The notes below the pieces were generated by a model. The model ran no database searches. It worked only from the letters and a program-made list of their open reading frames with translations, and had not been told where the DNA came from. DNA of 64,000 nt. It comes from Aquibium oceanicum. Lineage in GTDB: Bacteria > Pseudomonadota > Alphaproteobacteria > Rhizobiales > Rhizobiaceae. The translations under genes and the position numbers were made by a program. Shown piece after piece: positions 1 to 9,121 of this stretch; position 1 is the stretch's first letter, and every line of letters starts with the position of its first letter. The DNA lies in NCBI RefSeq assembly GCF_001889605.1, contig NZ_CP018171.1, positions 4,114,501-4,178,500 of the forward strand, read 5' to 3'.

Positions 1-513
1 CCCGAGCAGCGGGCCGCGATCCGCATCGACCGCGATGCGCTTATGGACGGCGACAACATGGAGCGGCTGTTCGAGCTGCGCTGCATCCTGGAAGCGGAGG
101 CGGCGGGGCTGGCCGCCGAGCGACGCACATCGGAACATCTCGTAGCCATCAAGACCGCGCTCGACCGCATGAGCGGTGAAGAGCGATGGGAAGACGGCAG
201 CATCGAAGCGGACCTCGCTTTCCATCGGGAGATCGCGCGAGCAACCGGCAACAGCTACATCCATACGTTCATTTCCTTCATCTGCGAGCAGATAAGGCGT
301 TCGATCCATTATGCGCGCGCGGTGAACCCGCTGCACGATCTCGTGGATGTCAATGTCGGCGAGCACGTGCTGATCTACGAGGCGCTCGTTGCCGGTGAGG
401 CCGACGCCGCCGCGGACGCCATGCGCAGCCATATCATCAGCGCCGCCGAGCGGGTTGGCGTGCGCCTAGGGAACACCAGGAACGGCCAGGAAACCAGGAG
501 CAGCCAACCATGA
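1..513 (+). CDS. GntR/FadR-type transcriptional regulator, C-terminal FCD domain (5' end outside window)
   Basis: The reading frame is open from base 1 with no stop upstream, so the start and the N-terminal winged-helix DNA-binding domain lie outside the window. The visible 170 residues look like an FCD ligand-binding domain: an all-helical segment with ERLFELRCILE, a D..FH motif (ADLAFHREIARATGN) and a late H (EHVLIYEAL, then MRSHI). In this family these Asp/His residues bind a metal or small carboxylate effector. The stop overlaps the next ATG (ATGA), so it is translationally coupled to the VOC gene and may control the importer that follows. The effector is unknown. Confidence 0.8.
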   Translation, partial: PEQRAAIRIDRDALMDGDNMERLFELRCILEAEAAGLAAERRTSEHLVAIKTALDRMSGEERWEDGSIEADLAFHREIARATGNSYIHTFISFICEQIRRSIHYARAVNPLHDLVDVNVGEHVLIYEALVAGEADAAADAMRSHIISAAERVGVRLGNTRNGQETRSSQP

Positions 514-947
514 CATTCGGAACCGAGCAGCGCATTTCCGACATCTGCCTGCTGGTGGAGGATATCGAGCGCACCGTCGATTTCTATGTCGACAAGCTCG
601 GCTTCCGGCTGCGCCGCCGGGCTGAAGGCTTCGCGGATTTCCACGGGGTCGGCGTCACGCTTGCCGCCTGGGAGATCGACCACATCAACCGCCACACCGG
701 CGTGTCCAACGCGCGCGCTCCACGCTCTGTCCACAAGGCGTGCGTGGCGGTAAATCTCGCATTGCCCGCCGATATCGACCGGATCCATGGCGAGCTGTCG
801 GCGAAAGGCGTCCCCTTCTACAGGCCGCCGGCCGACTACGTCTGGAACGCGCGATGCGCCTATTTCACCGATCCCGATGGCACACTCTGGGAGCTCTACG
901 CCTGGCTCGACGGCGGCCCCGGCGACTATCACGACGAACAGCCGTGA
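510..947 (+). CDS. VOC (glyoxalase/bleomycin-resistance fold) family protein
   Basis: The 145-residue protein has the paired beta-alpha-beta-beta-beta units of the vicinal oxygen chelate fold. It opens with the characteristic ISDICLLVEDIERTVDFYVDKLGF and ends with FTDPDGTLWELYAW, whose final Glu is a usual metal ligand. Members include glyoxalases, extradiol dioxygenases and resistance proteins, so the reaction cannot be named. The start overlaps the regulator stop by four bases, and an ABC importer follows after 56 bases, which suggests a catabolic or detoxifying role for the imported compound. That role is inference from context. Confidence 0.75.
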   Translation: MTFGTEQRISDICLLVEDIERTVDFYVDKLGFRLRRRAEGFADFHGVGVTLAAWEIDHINRHTGVSNARAPRSVHKACVAVNLALPADIDRIHGELSAKGVPFYRPPADYVWNARCAYFTDPDGTLWELYAWLDGGPGDYHDEQP

Positions 948-1003
948 CCCACACCGCCGGACATGGGACCGGCGGGACGCAACAATGACAAAGGGGAAAG
1001 ATC

Positions 1004-2058
1004 ATGACAGGACATTTCTACCACCGCATTGACCGCAGAATCCTCCTCAAGACCGGCGCGGCGGCAGGCCTGCTCGCCGTTGCGCCGGGCATCCAGCTCC
1101 TCTCCGCGACATCCGCGAGGGCCGCTGCCAAGCTTGTCATCCAGTATGACTGGCTGATGTCGAACGGCCAGATCGGCGACATCGCGGCCATGAAGAACGG
1201 CTACTTCGAGGAAGCCGGCTTCGAGGTCACGTTCAGCCCCGGCGGACCGAACTCGGCGACCGTGCCGCCGGTGATCTCGGGCTCGGCCCAGCTCGGGCAG
1301 TTCTCCGAAACACCGCAGCTCTTCGCCGCCCGTGCGAGCGGCGTGCCCGTCCGCATCATCGCCTGCGGCTTCCGCACCGGCCCCTATGCGCTGACCTCCA
1401 AGCCAGGCAAGCCGATCAATGGCGTGGCCGACCTGAAGGGCAAGACGATCGGCATACAGCCGACGGCGCGTTTCCTGATGGACGCCATCCTGTCCAAGAA
1501 CGGCATAGCGCCCGCCGACGTGAACGTCATCAACGTCGGTTTCGACAAGGGGCCGCTGGTGCGCGGCGAGGTCGACGCCATCGGTGGCTGGATCACCAAC
1601 ACCCAGGCGCTCTCCGTGGTCGGCGAGGATCGCGTCGATCTCCTCGTCCGCGACCTTGGTCTGGACTCCTACGCCAACGTCTACTCGCCACCGACAGCGC
1701 GATCGACAGCGACGCCGACACGCTGGCGAAGTTCATTGGCGCGGTGGCGAAAGGCTGGGGCTGGGTGCACGCCAACCCGCAGGAGGCCGTCCAGACGATG
1801 GTCGGCGCCTATCCGGAAATGGATCTCGGCTGGGAGGAGAAGACGATCGACCTGATCCTCAAGCTCTCCTTCGACGAGAACACCGCCGCCGGCGGATGGG
1901 GCACGTTCAGCCCCGAGTCGCTCGACAGCCAGCTGTCGCTGCTCGACAAGGTCGGCCAGTATCCGAACGGTCGGCCGAAGACCGAGGACGTCCACACGAC
2001 GGCGATCCTCGACCTGACGGCCGACAGCCGGCCGAAGCTCGCCGCGCCCGGCGCCTGA
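1004..2058 (+). pseudogene. ABC transporter substrate-binding protein (NMT1/THI5-like), frameshifted
   Basis: The first frame gives a Tat-type signal (DRRILLKTGAAAG followed by a hydrophobic stretch and an ARA cleavage region) and an NMT1/THI5-like periplasmic binding domain that is good up to about base 1684 (DSYANVY). The rest of the domain (from ATDSAIDSD through GWGWVHANPQEAV to the stop at 2058) continues only in the frame one base over. One T appears to be missing near 1685 (TAC-TC-GCC where TAC-TTC-GCC would be expected). Adding one base gives 351 residues, normal for the family. ATPase and permease genes follow at once, so this would be the binding component of a nitrate/sulfonate/taurine-class importer. 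It is either a recent pseudogene or a sequencing error. Confidence 0.8.
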
Positions 2059-2062
2059 GCCG

Positions 2063-2836
2063 ATGCCGCAAGCCGTTCGGACGGTCGGTCTCGACGTCGG
2101 CTATCCGACGGCCAGGGCACCCGTCATCGTCATCACCGGCCTCGACCTCACCGTCGAGGCCGGTTCCTTCCTGTCGATCCTCGGCCCCTCGGGATGCGGC
2201 AAGTCGACCCTGCTTCGCGTGGTGGCGGACCTCCTGCCGCCGCTCTCCGGAACCGTCGAGGTGCTCGGCGAAACCGCCGCCTCCGTGCGCAGCCGGCGCG
2301 ACGTCGCCTTCGTCTTCCAGGATTCCACGCTGCTGCCCTGGCGCTCGGTCAGGGAAAACGTCTGTCTGCCACTCCAGGTCGGACGGGCGAGCCTGACACG
2401 CGCGATCTCCGACCAGAGCGAAGCCCTGCTCGACCTGATGGGTCTGTCCGGCTTCGGCGACCGCTATCCCAACCAGTTGTCCGGCGGACAGCGGCAACGC
2501 GTCGCGATCGCGCGGGCGCTGATGGGCGAGCCCAAGCTGCTCCTCATGGACGAGCCGTTCGGTGCGCTCGATGAGATCACTCGCGACCGCCTGAACGACG
2601 AACTGCTCAACCTCTGGCGACGGACGGGAACGACGATCCTGTTCGTCACGCACTCGATCGCCGAGGCGGCCTACCTCGGAGAGCGCGTCATCGTGCTCGC
2701 CGCCAACCCCGGGCGCATCTGTCTCGACCGCGACCTGAAGCCCATCAAGCAAGCGCAAAACCGCTGCAAGCGCGAGGACCCCGCCCTGGTCGCCGCGATG
2801 GCGGAGCTGCGCGCCGCGCTGGCGGAGGCATTGTGA
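2063..2836 (+). CDS. ABC transporter ATP-binding protein (SsuB/TauB-like)
   Basis: The 257-residue cytoplasmic ATPase has Walker A GPSGCGKST at about residue 41, a Q-loop (FVFQDSTLLPWRSV), the signature LSGGQRQR at about 141, Walker B LLLMDEP followed by the D-loop GALD, and the H-loop His in FVTHSIAEA. The LLPW segment after the Q-loop is typical of the nitrate/sulfonate/taurine subfamily. It starts four bases after the binding-protein stop and its own stop overlaps the GTG of the permease (GTGA), so the three form one operon. The substrate cannot be told from the ATPase. Confidence 0.92.
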   Translation: MPQAVRTVGLDVGYPTARAPVIVITGLDLTVEAGSFLSILGPSGCGKSTLLRVVADLLPPLSGTVEVLGETAASVRSRRDVAFVFQDSTLLPWRSVRENVCLPLQVGRASLTRAISDQSEALLDLMGLSGFGDRYPNQLSGGQRQRVAIARALMGEPKLLLMDEPFGALDEITRDRLNDELLNLWRRTGTTILFVTHSIAEAAYLGERVIVLAANPGRICLDRDLKPIKQAQNRCKREDPALVAAMAELRAALAEAL

Positions 2837-3585
2837 CACCGCTCCCGCCCCTTGCCCGGACCGTGCTGCCCGTCGCGGGAGCCGCCTCCCTCGTCGTCGC
2901 CTGGCAATATCTCCTTCCGATGGCCGGCGTGCCCGCCTACATCGTGCCTACGCCGACGGCGGTCTTTGCCGTGCTGGCACGCGACGCGGCCCTCCTGTCG
3001 GGCCACTTCTGGCCGACCGCCATCGAAGCCGGCGCCGGCTTCCTCATCGGCAATCTCGCCGCGATCCTGCTGGCGGTCGTCTTCGTCCACAGCCGCGTGC
3101 TGCAGGCGGCCTATTTTCCCGTCGTGCTGTTCTTCAACACGATTCCGGTGCTGGCGCTCTCGCCCATCATCATCCTGATCTTCGGCTTGGGCATGACGCC
3201 CAAGATCGTCATCGCAGCAGTCATCTGCTTCTTCCCGACGCTGATCAACATGATCAGGGGCCTGGATTCGGCGGGGACCAACGAGCACGAACTGTTCCGC
3301 ATGCTGTCGGCCAGCCGCTGGGAGGTATTCTGGCGCCTGCGCCTGCCTCGCTCCATGCCGCTGCTCTTCTCCTCGCTCCGGATCAGTTCGGCCACCGCCG
3401 TCATCGGCGCGATCGTCGGCGAGTGGATCGGCTCCGACAAGGGGCTCGGCGCGCTGATCATCCAGGCGACCTTCAACTACCAGTCCGACCGCCTGTATGC
3501 CGCGATCGTGCTGTCATCCCTGCTGGCCATCGGCATCTTCGCCATGGTCGTGGCGGCCGAGAGGCTCGTCGTCCGGGAGCCCTGA
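2833..3585 (+). CDS. ABC transporter permease (SsuC/TauC-like)
   Basis: The 250-residue inner-membrane protein has about six hydrophobic helices and the cytoplasmic EAA-type loop (DSAGTNEHELFRMLSASRW, then RLRLPRSMPLLFSSLRI) that docks on the ATPase. The GTG start overlaps the ATPase stop. It is the last gene of the importer operon and converges on hsdR, whose stop lies 45 bases away. Length and motif order match the BPD_transp_1 permeases of sulfonate/taurine/nitrate type. Confidence 0.9.
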   Translation: MTPLPPLARTVLPVAGAASLVVAWQYLLPMAGVPAYIVPTPTAVFAVLARDAALLSGHFWPTAIEAGAGFLIGNLAAILLAVVFVHSRVLQAAYFPVVLFFNTIPVLALSPIIILIFGLGMTPKIVIAAVICFFPTLINMIRGLDSAGTNEHELFRMLSASRWEVFWRLRLPRSMPLLFSSLRISSATAVIGAIVGEWIGSDKGLGALIIQATFNYQSDRLYAAIVLSSLLAIGIFAMVVAAERLVVREP

Positions 3586-3629
3586 TCCCGAGGAGGGCCT
3601 GTCCCTCCGCCTTCGGGTGTGGAGTGTTC

Positions 3630-6600
3630 TCACCCCGCCTGCGCAGGCGGCACGGCGGCGAGATCGAAGCCTCGGATCACCTCGACCAGCCGCTTCGTCT
3701 TCTCGATGTCGAAGACCTGCTGCGGCCCCTCCGGAGCCTTGTCGATGAACGGGCTTTCGTAGAGCAGACCCGGGTCCATCGCCCCCTTCTCGGTCAGATG
3801 CTCGATCACCATGTCGATGAACTCGATCTGCTCCGCCGTCGCCGCGCTGTCGCCCAGGAACTCTCCGAAAGCCTCGACGACGGCATGGCGGTCGAGGCCG
3901 ACGAGCGCGCGGATGAAGGCGGCAAAGCCGTGGGCCAGCTGCGTTGCCTTCTCGAAGTGCCCGGCATCGCCGATGCCGGCGGCAAGCAGCATCTGCTGCA
4001 GTTCCTCGATGTCCGTCGGGGTGAGAGGTTTGCCGTGCCGGAGCTTGGCGATGGCGATGTGGTCTTCGTGCTCGCGCAGGAAATGCCGGGCCTTGCGCTT
4101 GAAGCGGGTGAAGTCGACCTCGCCCACCTGCGGCAGGTCGAGTTCGGTGCCTTCGCCGAGTTCGTCGATGAAGTTGGTGTAGACGATCGCCTTCCGGCGC
4201 TTCTCGATATGGTGGACGAGCCCGCGCAGGCGCAGCCGCACCAGTTCGAGCAGCGGCACGGTTATCCCCTCCCACCAGATGTCGGAGAGGACGTCGAGGA
4301 TCAGCGCATGCTGGGCGGCAATCGCCGGAATGGCCGTCTGCTCGTCCAGCGCCGAGGCGATCTCGACCAGCTGCCTCTTCAGCCTGTCGAAGCGCTTCGA
4401 GCCCTTCATCAGCGCGATCTGAAGATTGAACATCAGGAGGTCGAAGCGCTTGGCCTCTTCCGGCTCGCTCTTCATCTGGTTCGGCAGCGGCGCGATCTTG
4501 TCGACCAGTTCCTCACGCATCGCCTCGGAGAGCGTCGCCCAGGCGTCGGGCGCCTGATATTTCTCGACCAGCTTGCGCTTGCCGCGCACGATGAAGTTGT
4601 CGAGGTTCATCGTCGCGACATAGGTCTTCAGGAAATCGAGCGCCCCGGCGCGGATCGTCTCCTCGCTCGGCGGCGCATCCTGGCCTGCGTCGTATCCGGT
4701 TCCCTCTTCCTGGAACGAGCCCTGCACGAGGAGACTGTGCTTCTCGTCAAGAGCGCGGACCAGATCGAAGCGCGCGGCAAACAGCCGCTCGCTGAGGGAT
4801 CGGGCGTTCTTGCCCTCGTCGGGCTTGGGGTTCTGGCGGAAGAATTCCAGGTTCTGGCAGTAGTCGAAGACGCGGAAGAACTCCTTGTCCTCGCCGGGGC
4901 CGAAGAGATCCGGGCACAGCCGGGTGCCGCGGCCGATGATCTGCCAGAACTTGGTCTTTGAGCGGATCAGCTTGAACAGGACGAGGTTCACCACCTCCGG
5001 CACGTCGATGCCGGTATCGAGCATGTCGACGGAGATGGCGATGTGCGGCGCGCCGTCCTTCTTCGAGAAGTCGTCGATCAGGCTCTGGGCGTAGTCGGTC
5101 TTGAACGTGATGACGCGGGCGAAATGCCCGGCGAGATGCGGATAGGCCAGGTTGAACCGCTTCTCGATGAATTCGGCATGGGCCTGGTTCTTGGCGAAGA
5201 CGATCGTCTTGCCCAGCCGGTCGCCGCCCGCGACCTTCAGGCCGTCGATCATCACGTGCTTCAGCACCTGGTCGACCGTGTCGGCGTTGAACAGCCATTT
5301 GTTGACCGCTTCGGGGTCGACACTGTCGGGCGGGTCGCCGTCCTCCTCGTCCCATTCCAGCATGTCCCAGGCTTCCTTCTCCGCCTCGGAGAGATCGTCA
5401 TAGGCAATGCCTTCGCGCACGAATTTGAGCGGCACGGAGACCGCGCGCGGCGGCACGAGGAATTCGTCCTCCACTGCCTTGTCCAGCGAATAGGCGTCGG
5501 TCGGCACGCCGTCCTCGAGGTCGAACAGGCCGTAGGTGTTGTGGTCGACGTCCTCCTTCGGCGTTGCCGTCAGGCCGACGAGCAGCGAGTCGAAATAGGA
5601 AAAGATCGCGCCGTAGCGCTGGTAGACCGAGCGGTGGGCCTCGTCGATGATGACGAGATCGAAATGGCCGGGCCCGAAGCGGGCGGTCCCGCCCTTGCGC
5701 TCGTCGATGAGGTTCATCATCGTCGGATAGGTGGAGAGGAAGACGCGGCCCTCGGCACCCTTCTCCGTCACCAGATTGACCGGCGACGTCTCCGGCAGGT
5801 GCGCCTTGAAGGCTTTCGCCGCCTGGTTCACCAGCGCGACGCGGTCGGCAAGGAAGAGCACGCGTTTCACCCGGCAGGCGCGCATCAGCATGTCGACCAG
5901 CGCGATCACCGTGCGCGTCTTGCCCGAGCCGGTCGCCATGACGAGCAGCGCCTTGCGCTGGCGCTTCGCCTCGAAGCTGTCCTTGACGCGGGCGATGGCC
6001 CGCTCCTGGTAATAACGGTCGGCGATCTTCCGGTTCAGCGGGATCGTCGCCATCGGCTTGACCGACGTGCGCCGCTGGATCGCAAGTTCCAGCTCGGCCT
6101 TCTTGTAGAAGCCGGAGACGGCGCGCGGCGGATAGGCGGCGTCGTCCCAGATGAAATGCTCGTAGCCATTGGTGTAGAAGATCACCGGCCGCTGGCCGAA
6201 CTGCGCTTCCAGGCAGTCGGCATAGAGTTTGGCCTGCTGCTGTCCGGCGGTCGCATCCCGCTTGGTGCGCTTGGCCTCGATGACGGCGAGCGGCTTGCCG
6301 TCGTCGCCCCACCGCACGTAGTCAGCAAAGCCCTTGCCTTCGGCGTTGGGCATGCCGGTGACGGGAAATTCCCGGTCCCGCGCCGCGCTCAGCGGCCAAC
6401 CGGCTTCCTTCAGCAGGAGGTCTATATAGAGGTCGCGGGTCTGTGCTTCCGAATAGTCGTGATGGTCCGGCCGCGCCTCATTGGCGCGGCGGATCCGGTC
6501 GCGCTCGGCGCGGGCGGCGTCAAGCTCGGCGTCGAGATCGTCCTTGTTGCGCAGGAGATCGGCAAAGGCCTTGTCGCGCGCCTCCATCTCGGCCTTCAGC

Positions 6601-7064
6601 CGGGTCAGCTCGGCAAAGGCCTTGCGGACGAGATCGTCCTTGCGGGTGAGCAGGTCAGCGTCGAAGGCGAGCCCGTCCGGCGGCGGCGCCTTGGCATAGG
6701 TGCGGGCGAGCCAGAAGGTCAGGTGGAAGAGTTCGCGCACGGCATCCGCCGCGTCCCTGGCCGAGGTGTCCTTCGTCTCGTGCACCGCGCGGTTGCCGAT
6801 CCGGATGATCAACCTGGCCTTGGTGAACACGGCCTGGCCGGCGCGCTGGACGAAGCTCGGTTCGTGGATCAGCGCCGAGATGCGGTCGTCATAGGGAAAG
6901 TGCAGGCCGCCGTCGTTCCTGTAGGCCCACTGCACCGCCAGCTCGACCGTGCGCCGGGCGTAGAAGGCGGCCGAGCGCGGATCGCCGGCAGCATGACCCT
7001 CCGCCCGCTTCGCGCTGTCGAAGATCTCGGGAAACTCGGCGGCGAGGAAGGCGAAGTTGGACAT
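3630..7064 (-). CDS. hsdR: Type I restriction enzyme R subunit (EcoEI-like HsdR)
   Basis: This 1144-residue protein is the motor and nuclease subunit of a type I restriction-modification system. It has an N-terminal helical domain like DUF4145 (about residues 1-110), then a PD-(D/E)xK nuclease core with VIEAKRTKRD near residue 260. Next is an SF2 helicase/translocase with Walker A MATGSGKT near 375, DEAH-type IIDEAHRSVYQRYG near 475 and QIIGRGTRL in motif VI. The C-terminal region (about 900-1140) resembles the EcoEI R_C domain. Length is normal for HsdR. Its ATG is four bases after the stop of the unknown upstream gene, so it is the last gene of the hsdM-hsdS-ORF-hsdR operon. No disruption is visible. 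Confidence 0.95.
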   Translation of the reverse strand: MSNFAFLAAEFPEIFDSAKRAEGHAAGDPRSAAFYARRTVELAVQWAYRNDGGLHFPYDDRISALIHEPSFVQRAGQAVFTKARLIIRIGNRAVHETKDTSARDAADAVRELFHLTFWLARTYAKAPPPDGLAFDADLLTRKDDLVRKAFAELTRLKAEMEARDKAFADLLRNKDDLDAELDAARAERDRIRRANEARPDHHDYSEAQTRDLYIDLLLKEAGWPLSAARDREFPVTGMPNAEGKGFADYVRWGDDGKPLAVIEAKRTKRDATAGQQQAKLYADCLEAQFGQRPVIFYTNGYEHFIWDDAAYPPRAVSGFYKKAELELAIQRRTSVKPMATIPLNRKIADRYYQERAIARVKDSFEAKRQRKALLVMATGSGKTRTVIALVDMLMRACRVKRVLFLADRVALVNQAAKAFKAHLPETSPVNLVTEKGAEGRVFLSTYPTMMNLIDERKGGTARFGPGHFDLVIIDEAHRSVYQRYGAIFSYFDSLLVGLTATPKEDVDHNTYGLFDLEDGVPTDAYSLDKAVEDEFLVPPRAVSVPLKFVREGIAYDDLSEAEKEAWDMLEWDEEDGDPPDSVDPEAVNKWLFNADTVDQVLKHVMIDGLKVAGGDRLGKTIVFAKNQAHAEFIEKRFNLAYPHLAGHFARVITFKTDYAQSLIDDFSKKDGAPHIAISVDMLDTGIDVPEVVNLVLFKLIRSKTKFWQIIGRGTRLCPDLFGPGEDKEFFRVFDYCQNLEFFRQNPKPDEGKNARSLSERLFAARFDLVRALDEKHSLLVQGSFQEEGTGYDAGQDAPPSEETIRAGALDFLKTYVATMNLDNFIVRGKRKLVEKYQAPDAWATLSEAMREELVDKIAPLPNQMKSEPEEAKRFDLLMFNLQIALMKGSKRFDRLKRQLVEIASALDEQTAIPAIAAQHALILDVLSDIWWEGITVPLLELVRLRLRGLVHHIEKRRKAIVYTNFIDELGEGTELDLPQVGEVDFTRFKRKARHFLREHEDHIAIAKLRHGKPLTPTDIEELQQMLLAAGIGDAGHFEKATQLAHGFAAFIRALVGLDRHAVVEAFGEFLGDSAATAEQIEFIDMVIEHLTEKGAMDPGLLYESPFIDKAPEGPQQVFDIEKTKRLVEVIRGFDLAAVPPAQAG

Positions 7065-7067
7065 GGT

Positions 7068-8003
7068 TTATCCCCGGTAGACCACGGCCGAATCCATCCC
7101 TGCATGTAAATACGGATACAGCCCGGCCAACATGCAAGAAATTGCTATAAAATCTTTCAAGTCGACGTCTCGTAGCGTCGCGTTCGGATTACCTGCATGG
7201 CCGAGGCCCGGGTAATCGGAGCGAAACCCATAAAGCTTCTTTCCTACTTCCTTTATTGTTGCATGTGGCCAAAGATTTATCTGGTCACAAATCGCCCCAA
7301 GGGTTGTGCCGCTTACATTAAATGTCTGCTTTGCAACGCCCTCTACCAGAATAAACTGTTTTTGTATGCAGCTCTTTATTCGCCCCGACGTGGGTTCTGT
7401 ATTAAGGTCTATGCAAGATTCTTCGTATTCACCATGTAACTGCTGCAAATGAGGATCATTATACGTAAGACGCCTCATCTCCTGAAAAAGTCTGGAAACC
7501 ACTCCAGGAACAGTAGGCACCAATACAAATGGTTCTACTAATACATAACCAAGGCTGTATGTGTCGATTGCCTCAATTATGAGACTTCTAAATCTTAGGA
7601 CAAGTTCGGGATCTTCTAAGTCAACGAGCGTCGAATAGGTCTTCGCAAGGCATACCACGGCATCAAGCTCCGTATCGGCTTTGCTCCGCAGGAGATTTCT
7701 GAGTGCTTCCCTTGATCCTTGTCCAGTCGATGCGAGTTCAAAGTCGGACCTATCTTTCTGATATTCGTCGAGCAAATTTCTGTATGAATCGAACTTTGCT
7801 TTCACGACTGGGTCGGCCAAGTTCCCGCCGGCATCGAAGGCGTCAGCGGAAGGCTGTTCCGGCTCTTCTGGCGGAGATGGTGGACGTTTGAGGCCGCGAT
7901 AGATGTCCGCAAAAAGCAATTCCGGGTGGGGACGATTATCCGCGAGAGGGATCCAGAGCTCACTCCAGAGTCGTTTCCATACGTGCTTGAAATCACCATT
8001 CAT
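7068..8003 (-). CDS. Unknown protein inside the type I R-M operon (possible abortive-infection-like C terminus)
   Basis: I do not recognise this 311-residue protein with certainty. Its ATG overlaps the hsdS stop (ATGA) and its TAA is followed after three bases by the hsdR start, so it is part of the restriction operon. It has no signal peptide or clear membrane segment. The last 80 residues (TLGAICDQINLWPHATIKEV, then GHAGNPNATLRDVDLKDFIAIS) recall the C-terminal region of abortive-infection family proteins that end in a glycine/histidine-rich RHGG-like turn, but the usual Arg before His is Gly here. That resemblance is weak and from memory. The DNA is visibly richer in A+T than hsdR and hsdM, as is hsdS, which suggests a separately acquired cassette. 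Confidence 0.8.
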   Translation of the reverse strand: MNGDFKHVWKRLWSELWIPLADNRPHPELLFADIYRGLKRPPSPPEEPEQPSADAFDAGGNLADPVVKAKFDSYRNLLDEYQKDRSDFELASTGQGSREALRNLLRSKADTELDAVVCLAKTYSTLVDLEDPELVLRFRSLIIEAIDTYSLGYVLVEPFVLVPTVPGVVSRLFQEMRRLTYNDPHLQQLHGEYEESCIDLNTEPTSGRIKSCIQKQFILVEGVAKQTFNVSGTTLGAICDQINLWPHATIKEVGKKLYGFRSDYPGLGHAGNPNATLRDVDLKDFIAISCMLAGLYPYLHAGMDSAVVYRG

Positions 8004-9121
8004 TGGTCGTCGGCCTCTCTCGAGAAAAGAGTATGTTGAAGCGACCTGAAAAGCCCCTCGCTTTCGAATAATGCCTCGTTCGATATAGCCAATGAGCGCA
8101 AGATTTTATCGTGATGATTTGTAAATACCTTCTGTAAATCTATGGGAGGACATAATACAGGGATCTTGGATAGAGCGTCCATATCCAACCGTTTTGTGCC
8201 GTGTGCGGCAGTCGATACTTCTTGTAAGATTGCAGATCGCTGAGAGAGCAAGTTCCAGAGCCCGAAACGTGGATCAATGCCTTCGTGGAACACGATCGAT
8301 TTGATGTCTTGGTTGAAAGCAGCTTCCCGGGCAAGGATTCCCACTGGCACGGAATGGGCAAGAATCATCCCGCGCACCACAATCAGCACTGCGTTTGCGG
8401 GGGCAAGTTTAACAGCGGACTGTCTGACTGCCGTTTCGCTGATATGATCTATGGCGTTCCGGATGATCACCGTTTTCATGTCTTTCGGAGAAACCCAAGG
8501 AATCTGACCTACCCAAAAGCTAGGGGAGGATTTTGATGGCGTCCCGCCGCTCAGGAAATCTGCAACGTCAGCAAGCTTCTCTTTAGCCCATTCCTTGGGA
8601 TTGCTCACCGGATCCCCAAACATCTCCAGAAAGATCGACTGCGTGAGACTGTCGAGCAGCGCGATGGCCTGGCGGCGCTTCTGCCGGAGTTGATCGGCCT
8701 TATCGAGGATCGCCGCAATCCGCTTCTGCTCGTCGAGGGGCGGGAGGGGGATGGCGACCCTGTCCAGATTCTGGCGAGTGATTTGCGGCTGCGCTGCACC
8801 AGTGACGGCATCACCAAGGCCACGGTGCTCAAGGCAATGTCGTAGATACTTCTGATCAACTCTTTTCTCATCGAGCCTGTCGAGCGCCATTGCATTCCCG
8901 CTGATGTATGAGAATGGCTCAGACAAATTTATAGTCCCGCAGGTCGCCCCACGGCATGTGATCATGAGAGTTGGTTCTGCGTGCGTATACTCAGAATAGT
9001 ATCCGATTTTACCGTTTGCTCCATAAACGGGATACCCCGTGGATGTCAGTTGGCTATTGGGGACGATTTTCCACTGTCTTGGGTAGCAGACGTCCAGTAG
9101 TCGGACGAAAGGAAAACTCAC
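8000..9121 (-). CDS. hsdS: Type I restriction-modification specificity subunit HsdS
   Basis: The 373-residue protein should determine which split DNA sequence the methylase and nuclease recognise. It shows two target-recognition domains joined by conserved helical spacers. The first half ends with LPPLDEQKRIAAILDKADQL followed by a coiled helix (RQKRRQAIALLDSLTQSIFLEMFG). The second half begins PKEWAKEKLADVADFLSGGTP and ends with ICPP-like CPPIDLQKVF and a final helix. It is slightly short for HsdS (usually about 400-450) but both halves are present. The GTG start overlaps the hsdM stop, and the gene is AT-richer than hsdM. TRD exchange is the usual source of such a composition change. Confidence 0.93.
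   Translation of the reverse strand: MSFPFVRLLDVCYPRQWKIVPNSQLTSTGYPVYGANGKIGYYSEYTHAEPTLMITCRGATCGTINLSEPFSYISGNAMALDRLDEKRVDQKYLRHCLEHRGLGDAVTGAAQPQITRQNLDRVAIPLPPLDEQKRIAAILDKADQLRQKRRQAIALLDSLTQSIFLEMFGDPVSNPKEWAKEKLADVADFLSGGTPSKSSPSFWVGQIPWVSPKDMKTVIIRNAIDHISETAVRQSAVKLAPANAVLIVVRGMILAHSVPVGILAREAAFNQDIKSIVFHEGIDPRFGLWNLLSQRSAILQEVSTAAHGTKRLDMDALSKIPVLCPPIDLQKVFTNHHDKILRSLAISNEALFESEGLFRSLQHTLFSREADDQ

Noticed and set aside
1-3629. Left attachment site of the tRNA-Gly island
   Set aside because: Scanning by eye for the tRNA 3' end or anticodon arm found no copy; GGTTCGAACCC-like bases near 11929 are too short and in the wrong place.
5043-7109. A 688-codon plus-strand frame opposite hsdR, and a similar one at 3423-4961
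   Set aside because: Both lie wholly or mostly opposite helicase and nuclease motifs of hsdR and show no protein family.
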